From Phytophthora colocasiae (Eukaryota; Oomycota; Peronosporomycetes; Peronosporales; Peronosporaceae), in contig JAGKQI010000054.1 of the NCBI GenBank assembly GCA_018806915.1, positions 1-64,000 of the forward strand: a stretch of 64,000 bases of DNA, given 5' to 3'. Below, in pieces: positions 1 to 10,597 of this stretch. Under the pieces are notes generated by a model, which saw only the letters and a program-made list of their open reading frames with translations, ran no database searches and was not told where the DNA came from. Position 1 is the first letter of the stretch. The number at the start of each line of letters is the position of its first letter. Position numbers and translations under genes: made by a program.

Positions 1-2
1 CT

Positions 3-840
3 CGGGCAATGAAGGGAGAGAACCTCCTCTTGTGGACCCGAGAGGTCGAAATGGCCATGGGGGCCGCCATGCTCCAGTTGGAGGGGCAACGCGTTGCGTT
101 TGCCATCTCTAAGCTCGAAGCGACGAGCACGAGAATGGGCCTTGACGTCTGGGACGTCGGTAGAAGCGGCCTTCCCCACATGGGGCGAGCTAAAGGCCAA
201 GCTCACGCAAGTGTTTGCTCCGCCTAACCAGGCGTATCGCGTGCGGTCACGCTTTCCTTGCTTGTCGCCAGGGCAAGAAGGATCTGGTGGACTATGTCCA
301 AGAGCTGCGCACGCTCATTGCTGGCATGGCTGCCGACCCTCTACCTGAGGTGGTCACCGTGACCGTCTTCATGGAAGGTCTTACGAGCTGGCGTGGCCAG
401 GACGGAGACATTCCGTCAGAATCCCCACAGCTTCGAAGATGCTGTCAGCGTGGCATTGAATGCCGAACACAACTTTAAGTTGTCGAGGGTCGGTGCTAGC
501 AGCACAGGGTCCGGTGGACCTGAGCCCATGGACCTCAGCTATGCTGAAGATGAGAGTAGCTGAGCTACGAGCTGCGGTGCAGCGTATGAGCACCCGCCGG
601 TGCTATACATGCGGCAGTCCTCACACCTGAGGCCCAACTGCCCCTCTGCGCAAAGAGCGCGCCGGCCAGAATGGCCGCAACCCTGTCGCGGGTCCTTCCG
701 CTTTGGGCTCTGCCCAGGAAACGCCGGCTCCCAGTAGACGCGGGGCGGTCTACTGGGGAAGAACTGGAGTTCTGCAGTGCGTGAGAGGCACTGGGGCTCA
801 GCCCCGAAGAGCTCCGTGCTCTTGAACACGGAACGTGTGA
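3..840 (+). pseudogene. gag fragment of copy 1, frameshifted
   Basis: The plus-strand frames together match the gag of copy 2 from about residue 82 onward. They hold the retrotransposon gag core (a [13 protein letters not shown] stretch near 289-330) and a CCHC zinc-knuckle remnant near 600-640 (CYTCGSPH). The frame is broken near 118, 255, 380 and 420. At 175 copy 1 keeps a four-C run that copy 2 has lost, so copy 1 has the better local frame there. The knuckle is frameshifted in both copies by the same missing base pair of CAC, which makes that lesion ancestral to the pair. Confidence 0.75.
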
Positions 841-852
841 GCAAGCAGGGGC

Positions 853-1302
853 TTGCTGGTCGTCCAGGTGGACGTGAAGGGCTTTGAGAAGCCGTGGATC
901 GTGTTGATCGATTCAGGGGCGTCTGGCAACTACGTCAGACGCTCCACCGTTGAAGGTAGTCAGCAATATGCTGAGGCGCTTCGAGCGCGAAGAGGTGACA
1001 CAGTCACAGTCCGTCTAGCGACGGGCGTCCGTGTCACGGTGGCCAAGGTCCCCATGGACCTGCGGCTGAAGTTCTTGGACTTCGATAGCGTGGAACGCTG
1101 CTTGGTCCTGGACCTGGATTCGAGGTACGACCTCATCCTTGGCATGGCGTGGCTGGAGCGCCACGAGCCATGGATTGATTGGAGGTCGAAGACCTTAGAG
1201 TGCTACGCACTTCTCCTAGTGGAGCTTTGGCGAGTCATGAACCCACCTCTGCTAGGAAGCAGAAGCGCTATTGGCGCGAGCATCGAGCCGAGTCGGCTAT
1301 GA
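853..1302 (+). CDS. Retropepsin-like aspartic protease region, copy 1
   Basis: This frame contains the catalytic motif VLIDSGASGNYV (codons near 901-934) and the distal DLILGMAWLERH motif near 1130, the usual flap-to-ILG arrangement of Ty3/Gypsy proteases. The protease processes the Gag-Pol polyprotein. The motif is intact here, while the matching place in copy 2 has lost one base. Homology ends around 1200, after which the frame drifts through a frameshift, so the last 30 residues are not part of the protease. The start is only the first available codon; in the live element this is an internal domain of a polyprotein. Confidence 0.75.
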   Translation: MLVVQVDVKGFEKPWIVLIDSGASGNYVRRSTVEGSQQYAEALRARRGDTVTVRLATGVRVTVAKVPMDLRLKFLDFDSVERCLVLDLDSRYDLILGMAWLERHEPWIDWRSKTLECYALLLVELWRVMNPPLLGSRSAIGASIEPSRL

Positions 1303-1422
1303 TGCTGGAAGTCGGTGTGTCCGAGTTGGTGGACAGCACCGAGTGCGAGGACCACCAGTCCTGTTGAGCGCGTAGCGCTGGTTGACAGTGAGTCAACGTG
1401 TGGGCAAAGCTCACGTAACCCC

Positions 1423-1830
1423 TGTGGGGCGGCACGTACTCCGCCGAGTGACGTCGGTCATGGACCGTCACTGGATGCCGATGGGCATCGGGCCTTACCA
1501 GGCCGTGAACTGTGGGGCGGCACGTACTCCGTCGAGTGATACTGGTCGTGGGCCAAGTCGATCGCTGAGTGTCTCTGACACTGGACCTGTTACGGTCATT
1601 GATTGTGCAGCGGCACGTACTCCGCTGAGCGGTATCGGTCGTCGACCGAGTGGATCGCAGAGTGTCACTGACACTGGGCCTGAAGGGGCCGAAACCTGTG
1701 CGGCGGCACGTACTCCGTCTAGTGACGTCGGCGGTAGACCGAGTCAGTCACTGAGTGTCACTGACACTGGGCCGGGCAAGGCCATTACCTGTGCAGCGGC
1801 ACGTACTCCGTCGAGTGGACGTTCGTCGGC
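1423..1830 (+). repeat. 93-bp coding tandem repeat between protease and RT, copy 1
   Basis: Five tandem units of about 93 bp (31 codons; the first is 87 bp) each begin with a Cys codon followed by G/A-AARTP and most end with S-V-T/S-D-TGP. In copy 2 the same block is in frame with RT, so it is a translated linker of low complexity (Ser, Thr, Gly, Arg). No known domain is recognised. Confidence 0.75.
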
Positions 1831-2223
1831 CAGGGCGACGACGTCGTAAGGCCCTATGGGCGAGACGCTCTGCGTCTGAGTCGTCCGTGACGTCAAGTGT
1901 CAACGCACGAGAGGGCTGTGGGCAGCTATACACTCTGGTTGATGGAGTGGACGGCAGTGCCGAAGGCAGCGTCCTGCTGGACGGACTGCCGAGTGTTGAC
2001 AAGCTCCTTGAGCTAGAAGAGATGTCGTTCACCGACTTTGGCGATGCCTTGAAGGCTGGCGAACTCGCCGAGGTGGTCATCGTTCGACCTGAAGAGGAGT
2101 TAAACTCATCGTCCCTCGTTGACGAGTCCGTCTTGGCCGAGGTCAAGAAGGCGCTGAGCGCCAGGAGTGGATCGGAGATCCTCAAGAATCCCTCGGATCC
2201 CTTCTACTCCTTGCTGAAGGAAT

Positions 2224-3620
2224 ATGGAGACGTTGTCTCAAAAGGAACCACCGAGTGGCCTGCCTCCTGACCGAGGCGTTCGTCACGAGATCGACTTAGT
2301 TCCCGGAACTAAATACTGCGTGACCCGGCAGTGGCCTCTTCCTAAAGAGCAATGCGACGTCATTGACGCCTTCTTCCGTGCTAAGCACGCGGCGGGTCTC
2401 GTGCGCGAGAGCAAGTCTCCGCACTCCGCGCCAACGTTCTGTGTCAGAAAGCCGAATGGCAAGTGGCGTATCGTCCACGCTTTTAACAAGCTCAACGCTG
2501 CCACGATTCCGGCGCAGACGCCGATTCCTAGGAAGGATGTTCTTCAGAACAACATGGTGGGTTGCACCATGTACAGTGCGCTCGACTTAGTCGATGGCTA
2601 CTATCAGCTGCTCATGCGAGCCAGTGATATTCCGCTTACAGCGGTGAGCACCCGAGCGGTATGCTCTGGGGAGTGGCTCGTCATGCCCCAAGGGCTGTCG
2701 AATGCGCCTGCAACGTTCAATCGTCTAGTGACGCAGTTGTTCAGGCCCCTACGGGCATTCGCACAGACGTACTTTGACGATGTGTTCGTCCACAGTCGTG
2801 CTGAGCACGGGAAGACTGATGTCGAGGTACACGTGGAACACGTGAGAGCAGTGCTCGAGTGCATGCGCACCAACAAGTTGTACGCCAACGCGGACAAGTG
2901 CGTCTTTTGGCGCGGAAGAAATCCCTTTCCTAGGGTGCTTCATTGGGAAGCATGGCCTTCGTGCTGATCCAGCAAAAGTCAAGGCCATTGTGGACTGGCC
3001 GGTTCCCTTGAACCAGAAGGACTTGCGTAAGTGGCTGGGCTTGGCCAACTACTTGCACAAGTACAGCGAGAACTACGCTGAGTTGAAACCGGCCACTGTC
3101 GGATCTCCTTAAGAAGGATGCCGAATGGGTATGGCGTGCTGAGCACGAGAGTGCGTTCACTCGTATCAAGGATAGCCTGCTTCAGGCACCGATACTGGCG
3201 TTGCCAGACCCCGATCGTCCGTTCATCGTCGTCTGTGACGCCTCGGACTTTGCCATCGGCAGTGCTTTGCTACAAGCGGACGCCGACGGGCGCGAACGCG
3301 TCATTGCGTTTGAGTCTCGGCAGCTCAAGGCTGCTGAGAAGAACTATCCAGTTCATGACAAGGAGCTACTTGCGATGAAGTACGCTCTCGTCAAATTCAG
3401 GGTTCACCTGCTCGGCTCCAAGCCGTTTGTGATCTACACGGATCATGCGTCACTACGCACAGCGACGCAGTCGCCTCACCTCTCGCAGAGGATGGCCCGA
3501 TGGCTCTCCTTCTTTGCGGAGTATAACTTCGAGGTGAAGTACAAGCCTGGAAGGCAGAACGTCCTCGCTGACGCGTTATCACGTCGCCCGGACTATGAGT
3601 TATCTCATGTCACCTCGGTG
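2224..3620 (+). pseudogene. Reverse transcriptase and RNase H, copy 1 (frameshifted)
   Basis: 2224-2967 reads as Ty3/Gypsy reverse transcriptase: FCVRKPNGKWRIVHAFNKLN, ALDLVDGYYQLLM, a palm LVMPQGLSNAPATF and the catalytic YFDDVFVHSR near 2771. Frames shift near 2910 and 3085. From 3201 the RNase H follows with all acidic residues present (CDASDFAIGSAL, HDKELLAM, YTDHASL), so this RNase H looks catalytically normal. The enzyme copies the element RNA and degrades the template. Compared with copy 2, RT is more intact here across 2690-2730 (APATF), where copy 2 is shifted. Confidence 0.85.
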
Positions 3621-5552
3621 ACGTCGTCCGTGACGGACATGGTTCGAGCAGCGTACGCTCAGGACGACTCTTGTGTCGCGCTGCTTCAAGCTCTAGGGAG
3701 CGATGAGTTTAAGGACTCAAAGGTGACTCTGTCACGACGCCTAAAGGCGAGACTCCAACGCCATAGCCTGGGAGGCGGTCTACTGTACTACAGCACGGGT
3801 CAGGATGACCCACCACGTGTGGTGGTTCCTCACGATGAGGACCTGAAGTATCGTATCCTCTATGAGGCCCACGACACGCCCACAAGCGGCCACCTCGGTC
3901 GCGAGAAGACCTACGGCTCGGTGAGCTCCATGTACTGGTGGCCGAAGATGTACAAGTGGGTCAGCACATATGTGCACACGTGCGAGACGTGTCAGCGGGT
4001 TAAACCCTCGCCGCATGCGGCAGCGCGCTTTGGCGAGCTTGCCTGTACCCTCTGGGTGTTGGCAGTCCATGAGTATGGACTTCGTGTTTGGCCTGCCGAA
4101 GGATACGGCAGGCAACACGGGCGTTGTGGTCTTTGTTGACCGTCTGAGCAAGATGGCTCACCTAGCGGCTGTGCCGGACACCGTCGATGGCGCTGGTACA
4201 GCGACGATCTTTATCGATCGGGTCTTCCGTCAGCATGGGCTGCCAGAGACCATTGTCTCGGATCGAGACCCCCGTTTCACGGGTCACTTCTGGACGTCCG
4301 TCTTCAAAGTGCTTGGCACTCGACTGGACATGTCCACGGCGGATCATCCGCAGACCGACGGTCAGACTGAACGCGTGAACCGCGTCCTGGAGGACATCCT
4401 CCGCAGCGTATGCGCTGAAACGCCGAAGCGTTGGAGCGCTATGCTCCTCTCGTTGAGTTCTCAATGAACAACGCGGTGCATTCCTCGACAGGCTTCACCC
4501 CGTTCTACGTGAACGGCCGCGCATCCGCGCGTCCCGCTCACTCCGCCACGCGGTAGCCTTGGGCTTGGTGGGGGAGAGGCTGTGCCGTCGCTCGACTCCG
4601 AGCTTGCTGATGTCAGCCCCCTTGCTGTTCGCAAGCAAGTCGATGACTTCCTCTCGATGAGGCTTAGCGTCTTACGCCGTGTGCGTGACGCAATGACTGA
4701 AAGCCAAGATGTTCAAAAGGAACAAGCTGATGCCAAAGGCAGAAGCAACATGTGGGAGTTCAAGGTCGGTGACCACGTTTTATTAAACGCTAAGAACCTG
4801 CCTACACACGCAGTGTCAGCCGTCTTCAAGACGAAGTTGCGGCCGCGCTTCATTGGACCGTTCACGGTCGTGGCCAAGAAAAGGGCCTGGCATACACGCT
4901 TGACTTGCCAAAGCGTATGCGAACACATCCTGTGTTCTACGTGGGCTTGCTTAAGCCATATCGGGACCCTGCTCTTGTGAGTTCTGAGGCGCTGGCGCCG
5001 AGTCGGACGAAGGCTGCACGGCAGCAGGTGGCAGAGCCACAGGTGGTTGCATCCGAACCAACAGGTCTTGTCGATCCGGAGCAACGTGATGCTCGAGGTC
5101 ATAGACCCGCTGATGCAGCACCAGAGGCGACTCAGACCGGTCTCCGCGACTCTAGGTCTCCTCGAGACCAGTCGCTAAGCGATGGGTCGGATGACCGCCG
5201 TGGTGGTCGTGCTCCTTCACCGAGCCGACGCGGGTCTGCAAGCAATGCAGCGCGTCTACACTCGCAGCGCGATAACCCATCGACCGCTCGTCCTCCTTCT
5301 GCTCTGCTCGATGAGCAAGGTGAGCTTCACTATCACGTGGATCGCCTGATGGCGCGGCGTCGTCGCCAAGGTCACAACCAGTATCTGGTGAAGTGGCGAG
5401 GTTACCCTCACTCACAGAACTCGTGGGAGTTTGAGGTGCCACTACGGCAGGATTGCCCCGACGTCGTTGACGCGTATGATCGGGCACACCCGGTGTCAGA
5501 CCGCCCGATGGGGGTGCGACGGAGTCGCCGGGTGCCAAGCACCTCCCACTAA
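3621..5552 (+). pseudogene. Integrase with C-terminal chromodomain, copy 1 (frameshifted)
   Basis: The HHCC zinc finger (HDTPTSGHLG and CETCQR) lies near 3870-4000. The DDE core follows with MDFVFGLPK near 4075, VSDRDPRF near 4258 and QTERVNRVLEDI near 4362. Frames break near 4025, 4447, 4525 and 4880. The 4905-5552 frame carries the C-terminal chromodomain, with YLVKWRGYPHSQNSWE near 5380-5430. Chromodomains on Ty3 integrases are known to steer insertion toward particular chromatin marks. The last codons differ from copy 2 because of local indels near 5532. Confidence 0.85.
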
Positions 5553-6465
5553 GGTGGGAGTTCACAGGGTCGTTGCTGAGCTCAGGCTCTGACCCGTAGC
5601 TGCAATACTTGCAGCGAGCACGTTGGTGCCGTCGACATGGCATCGAATGCTCAAACTGCAAGTGCAGTAGAGCTACATGCGCCTCGCGCGCGTGTTTCAA
5701 GGGTCTATGACCCTTTAACAACACTGGCCTATGGCCCGGAGCTTCGCGATCATGAAGCGAAGATGGTTCGTGATGAACAACCGTCTTAATGACGTTCTGT
5801 ATAAGTGACAAGTGGTGATGGAAACGGATTCTATCCGATCACCTGACGCTAGAAGCGATCAATGGGTATGACTATGTCATGAGGCACTGTGGATGCCAGG
5901 GATGCCAATGCATTGGACCCCGCATGCTGCATAGCAGTAGGAGGTAGGTAAGCTCCTCCTGAGCGACAGCTTAGCTGTCTGGTGCTCGTTGTCGTGTCTA
6001 CGACTGTGCGCTGAGCACGTGTATTCACAAGACACAGTGTCTGTGACACATAGTGGCGCTTGCGCCTGCTTCAAGGACAACTTGGGCATCAAGCCCTGCA
6101 CACAGTGCTCATCCGAGGGTCTCATTAACTGTGAAGCGAGTGGGCCCCACTGCTGTGTGGTTCGTGGAACCGTTGGTAGCTTGGAAGGCTTGCCCTGTGG
6201 ATCACTGATCCAGTAGTATCATAGATACGCCACCTGTGGCCCTTCTTTCCATGCCCGTAGAGCCCCTTGACTCGAGCCAGTAGGCTCCTATGCTTGGTAA
6301 GCATTGGGCCCAAGTGTGTACCAAGTGGCATCGCGTACGGAGGCGTGTAACACGCACGAGAGACAGCGCCGTCCGCGCAAGGCAAGGTGCCGTGGCCATC
6401 GGCCGATAATCGCGTCGTGTGTTTACACTTTCCGGATACGGTATCCGGAATCTTGGTGGGGAGAG
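5553..6465 (+). other. Non-coding 3' region of copy 1 upstream of the LTR
   Basis: About 0.9 kb without a credible reading frame. It contains several short inverted repeats, including CCGGATACGGTATCCGG near 6432-6448, and ends in a purine-rich tract (about 6456-6465) directly before the LTR, the expected polypurine tract for plus-strand priming. Confidence 0.6.
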
Positions 6466-6886
6466 TGTAACGGGGATGTTACACGAATGTTTCTCGTTGG
6501 TGTGTGACACACGTGGATACATTTATGTGGGTACATAATAGTGTGTGACACTCATGATACATTTATGTGGGTACATAATGGTGTGGCACACACGAGTAGA
6601 TACGTAGATGGCCTCAGAGCCTCACGTTGCATTTTGATTAGGATTTAGTATGTTAGATACTAAATCCGTTACATTTAGGATTAGGGCAATAAAGTCAATA
6701 AAAATCAGTTTGCATTTTACATAGTTAGTGTTAGTCCTTTGTTATAGGGACACTGACTCTGTGAGTCCCGTATTTAGTGGACTACTTGGTTCTTGTATAG
6801 AACCGAAGGCTAGTGCCTTGCAAGCAGGACTCTACGAGTCAACTAAACTTCCTCTGTGCCGTGCACACCTACGCAGCCCCGCTGCA
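6466..6886 (+). repeat. LTR shared by copies 1 and 2
   Basis: It begins TGTAACG and ends GCTGCA (TG...CA ends) and matches 13626-14045 with few differences. It contains a tandem duplication around a GATACATTTATGTGGGTACA unit near 6517-6580 and AATAAA-type signals near 6688. It is followed at once by a primer binding site, so it serves as the 5' LTR of copy 2. Confidence 0.9.
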
Positions 6887-6888
6887 TC

Positions 6889-6900
6889 TGGTAGCACTTG
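6889..6900 (+). other. Primer binding site of copy 2
   Basis: TGGTAGCACTTG starts two bases after the LTR and opens with TGG, the complement of a tRNA 3' CCA. The primer tRNA should end in CAAGTGCTACCA; none of the three tRNAs in the nearby array has this end. Confidence 0.7.
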
Positions 6901-6943
6901 TAGTCAATTCAACTCCTGAGTTGAAGACTGTTTTTCTGTGAGA

Positions 6944-8020
6944 ATGGAGCCAGAAGCATACGCTCACTTGACTCCGAGTCAGCGGGACACGCTTAACAAG
7001 CTTACGTCCTTGCTGGGCCCGGAAGGTACGGCGCACCTTGCGTCCCAAGGGCCGGAGGCCGTCAACGCGCGCCTCGAGGCATTTGCCTCGTACGAAAACG
7101 CTCTCGTCGAGCACATTCAGCGGAATGTAACAGGGGTTACCCCTGCTCCGAGAGCTAAGCCCGTCACGCTCAGCGTGAAGACCTTCCTCGGGAATGAGGG
7201 AGAGAACCTCCTCTTGTGGACCCGAGAGGTCGAAATGGCCATGGGGGCCGCCATGCTCCAGTTGGAGGGGCAACGCGTTGCGTTTGCCATCTCTAAGCTC
7301 GAAGGACGAGCACGAGAATGGGCCTTGACGTCTGGGACGTCGGTGGAAGCGGCCTTCCCACATGGGGCGAGCTAAAGGCCAAGCTCACGCAAGTGTTTGC
7401 TCCGCCTAACCAGGCGTATCGCGTGCGGTCACGCTTCCTTGCTTGTCGCCAGGGCAAGAAGGATCTGGTGGACTATGTCCAAGAGCTGCGCACGCTCATT
7501 GCTGGCATGGCTGCCGACCCTCTACCTGAGGTGGTCGCCGTGACCGTCTTCATGGAAGGCTTACGAGCTGGCGTGGCCAGGACGGAGACATTCCGTCAGA
7601 ACCCCACAGCTTCGAAGATGCTGTCAGCGTGGCATTGAATGCCGAACACAACTTTAAGTTGTCGAGGGTCGGTGCTAGCAGCACAGGGTCCGGTGGACCT
7701 GAGCCCATGGACCTCAGCTATGCTGAAGATGAGGTAGCTGAGCTACGAGCTGCGGTGCAGCGTATGAGCACCCGCCGGTGCTATACATGCGGCAGTCCTC
7801 ACACCTGAGGCCCAACTGCCCTCTGCGCAAAGAGCGCGCCGGCCAGAATGGCCGCAACCCTGTCGCGGGTCCCGCTTTGGGCTCTGCCCAGGAAACGCCG
7901 GCTCCCAGTAGACGCGGGGCGGTCTACTGGGGAAGAACTGAGTTCTGCAGTGCGTGAGAGGCACTGGGGCTCAGCCCCGAAGAGCTCCGTGCTCTTGAAC
8001 ACGGAACGTGAGCAAGCAGG
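6944..8020 (+). pseudogene. gag of copy 2, frameshifted
   Basis: ATG at 6944 opens the capsid-type Gag ([15 protein letters not shown]), which packages element RNA in cytoplasmic particles. The first segment runs to a shift at about 7365, where a CCC run replaces the CCCC of copy 1, and then continues in the 7318-7638 frame through the conserved gag core ([13 protein letters not shown]). A CX2CX4HX4C zinc knuckle would lie near 7785-7830 but is frameshifted in both copies. GTG at 6938 is also in frame, but ATG 6944 is the natural start. Confidence 0.85.
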
Positions 8021-8395
8021 GCTTGCTGGTCGTCCAGGTGGACGTGAAGGGCTTTGAGAAGCCGTGGATCGTGTTGATCGATTCGGGGCGTCTGGCAACT
8101 ACGTCAGACGCTCCACCGTTGAAGGTAGTCAGCAATATGCTGAGGCGCTTCGAGCGCGAAGAGGTGACACAGTCACAGTCCGTCTAGCGACGGGCGTCCG
8201 TGTCACGGTGGCCAAGGTCCCCATGGACCTGCGGCTGAAGTTCTTGGACTTCGATAGCGTGGAACGCTGCTTGGTCCTGGACCTGGATTCGAGGTACGAC
8301 CTCATCCTTGGCATGGCGTGGCTGGAGCGCCACGAGCCATGGATTGATTGGAGGTCGAAGACCTTAGGTGCTACGCACTTCTCTCCTAGTGGAGC
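8021..8395 (+). pseudogene. Aspartic protease region, copy 2 (frameshifted)
   Basis: The same protease as in copy 1. Here the DSGAS active-site codons near 8080-8092 are split by a one-base loss, so Gly-Ala-Ser continues in another frame than the preceding Asp. The downstream part (RLATGVRVTVAKV, DLILGMAWLERH) is open from 8088 to about 8370. Copy 1 shows the undamaged motif. Confidence 0.8.
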
Positions 8396-8592
8396 TTTGG
8401 CGAGTCATGAACCCACCTCTGCTAGGAAGCAGAAGCGCTATTGGCGCGAGCATCGAGCCGAGTCGGCTATGATGCTGGAAGTCGGTGTGTCCGAGTTGGT
8501 GGACAGCACCGGAGTGCGAGGACCGCAGTCCTGTTGAGCGCGTAGCGCTGGTTGACAGTGAGTCAACGTGTGGGCAAAGCTCACGTAACCCC

Positions 8593-8997
8593 TGTGGGGC
8601 GGCACGTACTCCGCCGAGTGACGCCGGTCATGGACCGTCACTGGATGCCGATGGCATCGGGCCTTACCAGGCCGTGAACTGTGGGGCGGCACGTACTCCG
8701 TCGAGTGATACTGGTCGTGGGCCAAGTCGATCGCTGAGTGTCTCTGACACTGGACCTGTTACGGTCATTGATTGTGCAGCGGCACGTACTCCGCTGAGCG
8801 GTATCGGTCGTCGACCGAGTGGATCGCAGAGTGTCACTGACACTGGGCCTGAAGGGGCCGAAACCTGTGCGGCGGCACGTACTCCGTCTAGTGACGTCGG
8901 CGGTAGACCGAGTCAGTCACTGAGTGTCACTGACACTGGGCCGGGCAAGGCCATTACCTGTGCAGCGGCACGTACTCCGTCGAGTGGACGTTCGTCG
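8593..8997 (+). repeat. 93-bp coding tandem repeat between protease and RT, copy 2
   Basis: Cys codons that open each unit lie at 8593, 8680, 8773, 8866 and 8959, giving spacings of 87, 93, 93 and 93 bp. Each unit reads C-G/A-AARTP followed by a Ser/Gly/Arg stretch and usually SVTDTGP. The block is in one open frame with the downstream RT (8485-9870), so it is a translated spacer of the polyprotein. No domain is recognised. Confidence 0.8.
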
Positions 8998-9059
8998 GCT
9001 AGGCGACGACGTCGTAAGGCCCTATGGGCGAGACGCTCTGCGTCTGAGTCGTCCGTGAC

Positions 9060-10597
9060 GTCAAGTGTCAACGCACGAGAGGGCTGTGGGCAGCTATACA
9101 CTCTGGTTGATGGAGTGGACGGCAGTGCCGAAGGCAGCGTCCTGCTGGACGGACTGCCGAGTGTTGACAAGCTCCTTGAGCTAGAAGAGATGTCGTTCGC
9201 CGACTTTGGCGATGCCTTGAAGGCTGGCGAACTCGCCGAGGTGGTCATCGTTCGACCTGAAGAGGAGTTAAACTCATCGTCCCTCGTTGACGAGTCCGTC
9301 TTGGCCGAGGTCAAGAAGGCGCTGAGCGCCAGGAGTGGATCGGAGATCCTCAAGAATCCCTCGGATCCCTTCTACTCCTTGCTGAAGGAATATGGAGACG
9401 TTGTCTCAAAGGAACCACCGAGTGGCCTGCCTCCTGACCGAGGCGTTCGTCACGAGATCGACTTAGTTCCCGGAACTAAATACTGCGTGACCCGGCAGTG
9501 GCCTCTTCCTAAAGAGCAATGCGACGTCATTGACGCCTTCTTCCGTGCTAAGCACGCGGCGGGTCTCGTGCGCGAGAGCAAGTCTCCGCACTCCGCGCCA
9601 ACGTTCTGTGTCAGAAAGCCGAATGGCAAGTGGCGTATCGTTCACGCTTTTAACAAGCTCAACGCTGCCACGATTCCGGCGCAGACGCCGATTCCTAGGA
9701 AGGATGTTCTTCAGAACAACATGGTGGGTTGCACCATGTACAGTGCGCTCGACTTAGTCGATGGCTACTATCAGCTGCTCATGCGAGCCAGTGATATTCC
9801 GCTTACAGCGGTGAGCACCCCGAGCGGTATGCTCTGGGAGTGGCTCGTCATGCCCCAAGGGCTGTCGAATGCGCTCTGCAACGTTCAATCGTCTAGTGAC
9901 GCAGTTGTTCAGGCCCCTACGGGCATTCGCACAGACGTACTTTGACGATGTGTTCGTCCACAGTCGTGCTGAGCACGGGAAGACTGATGTCGAGGTACAC
10001 GTGGAACACGTGGAGAGCAGTGCTCGAGTGCATGCGCACCAACAAGTTGTACGCCAACGCGGACAAGTGCGTCTTTGGCGCGGAAGAAATCCCTTTCCTA
10101 GGGTGCTTCATTGGGAAGCATGGCCTTCGTGCTGATCCAGCAAAAGTCAAGGCCATTGTGGACTGGCCGGTTCCTTGAACGAGAAGGACTTGCGTAAGTG
10201 GCTGGGCTTGGCCAACTACTTGCACAAGTACAGCGAGAACTACGCTGAGTTGGCTCGGCCACTGTCGGATCTCCTTAAGAAGGATGCCGAATGGGTATGG
10301 CGTGCTGAGCACGAGAGTGCGTTCACTCGTATCAAGGATAGCCTGCTTCAGGCACCGATACTGGCGTTGCCAGACCCCGATCGTCCGTTCATCGTCGTCT
10401 GTGACGCCTCGGACTTTGCCATCGGCAGTGCTTTGCTACAAGCGGACGCCGACGGGCGCGAACGCGTCATTGCGTTTGAGTCTCGGCAGCTCAAGGCTGC
10501 TGAGAAGAACTATCCAGTTCATGACAAGGAGCTACTTGCGATGAAGTACGCCTCGTCAAATTCAGGGTTCACCTGCTCGGCTCCAAGCCGTTTGTGA
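9060..10597 (+). pseudogene. Reverse transcriptase and RNase H, copy 2 (frameshifted)
   Basis: RT begins around 9360 (DPFYSLLKEYGDVV, then VPGTKYCVTRQWPLP). It carries FCVRKPNGKWRIVHAFNKLN near 9605 and ALDLVDGYYQLL near 9747; a shift near 9873 moves the frame before the catalytic YFDDVF near 9938. Further shifts fall near 10010, 10076 and 10175. RNase H (CDASDFAIGSALL near 10402, HDKELLAMKYA near 10522) ends in a shift near 10550 and resumes with YTDHASL at 10597. All expected RNase H acidic residues are encoded. Confidence 0.88.

Larger units (their letters stand above)
1..6886 (+). mobile_element. Ty3/Gypsy chromodomain LTR retrotransposon, copy 1 (5' end outside window)
   Basis: Base 1 corresponds to about base 7187 of copy 2, so this copy enters the window inside gag and runs through protease, RT, RNase H, integrase and chromodomain to the LTR at 6466-6886. 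That LTR is at the same time the 5' LTR of copy 2, giving internal-LTR-internal-LTR order. The two copies are almost identical in base content but differ by many 1-3 nt insertions and deletions that break the reading frames here more often than in copy 2. The shared-LTR order is what recombination between LTRs of two copies, or an assembly collapse, would give. Confidence 0.9.
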
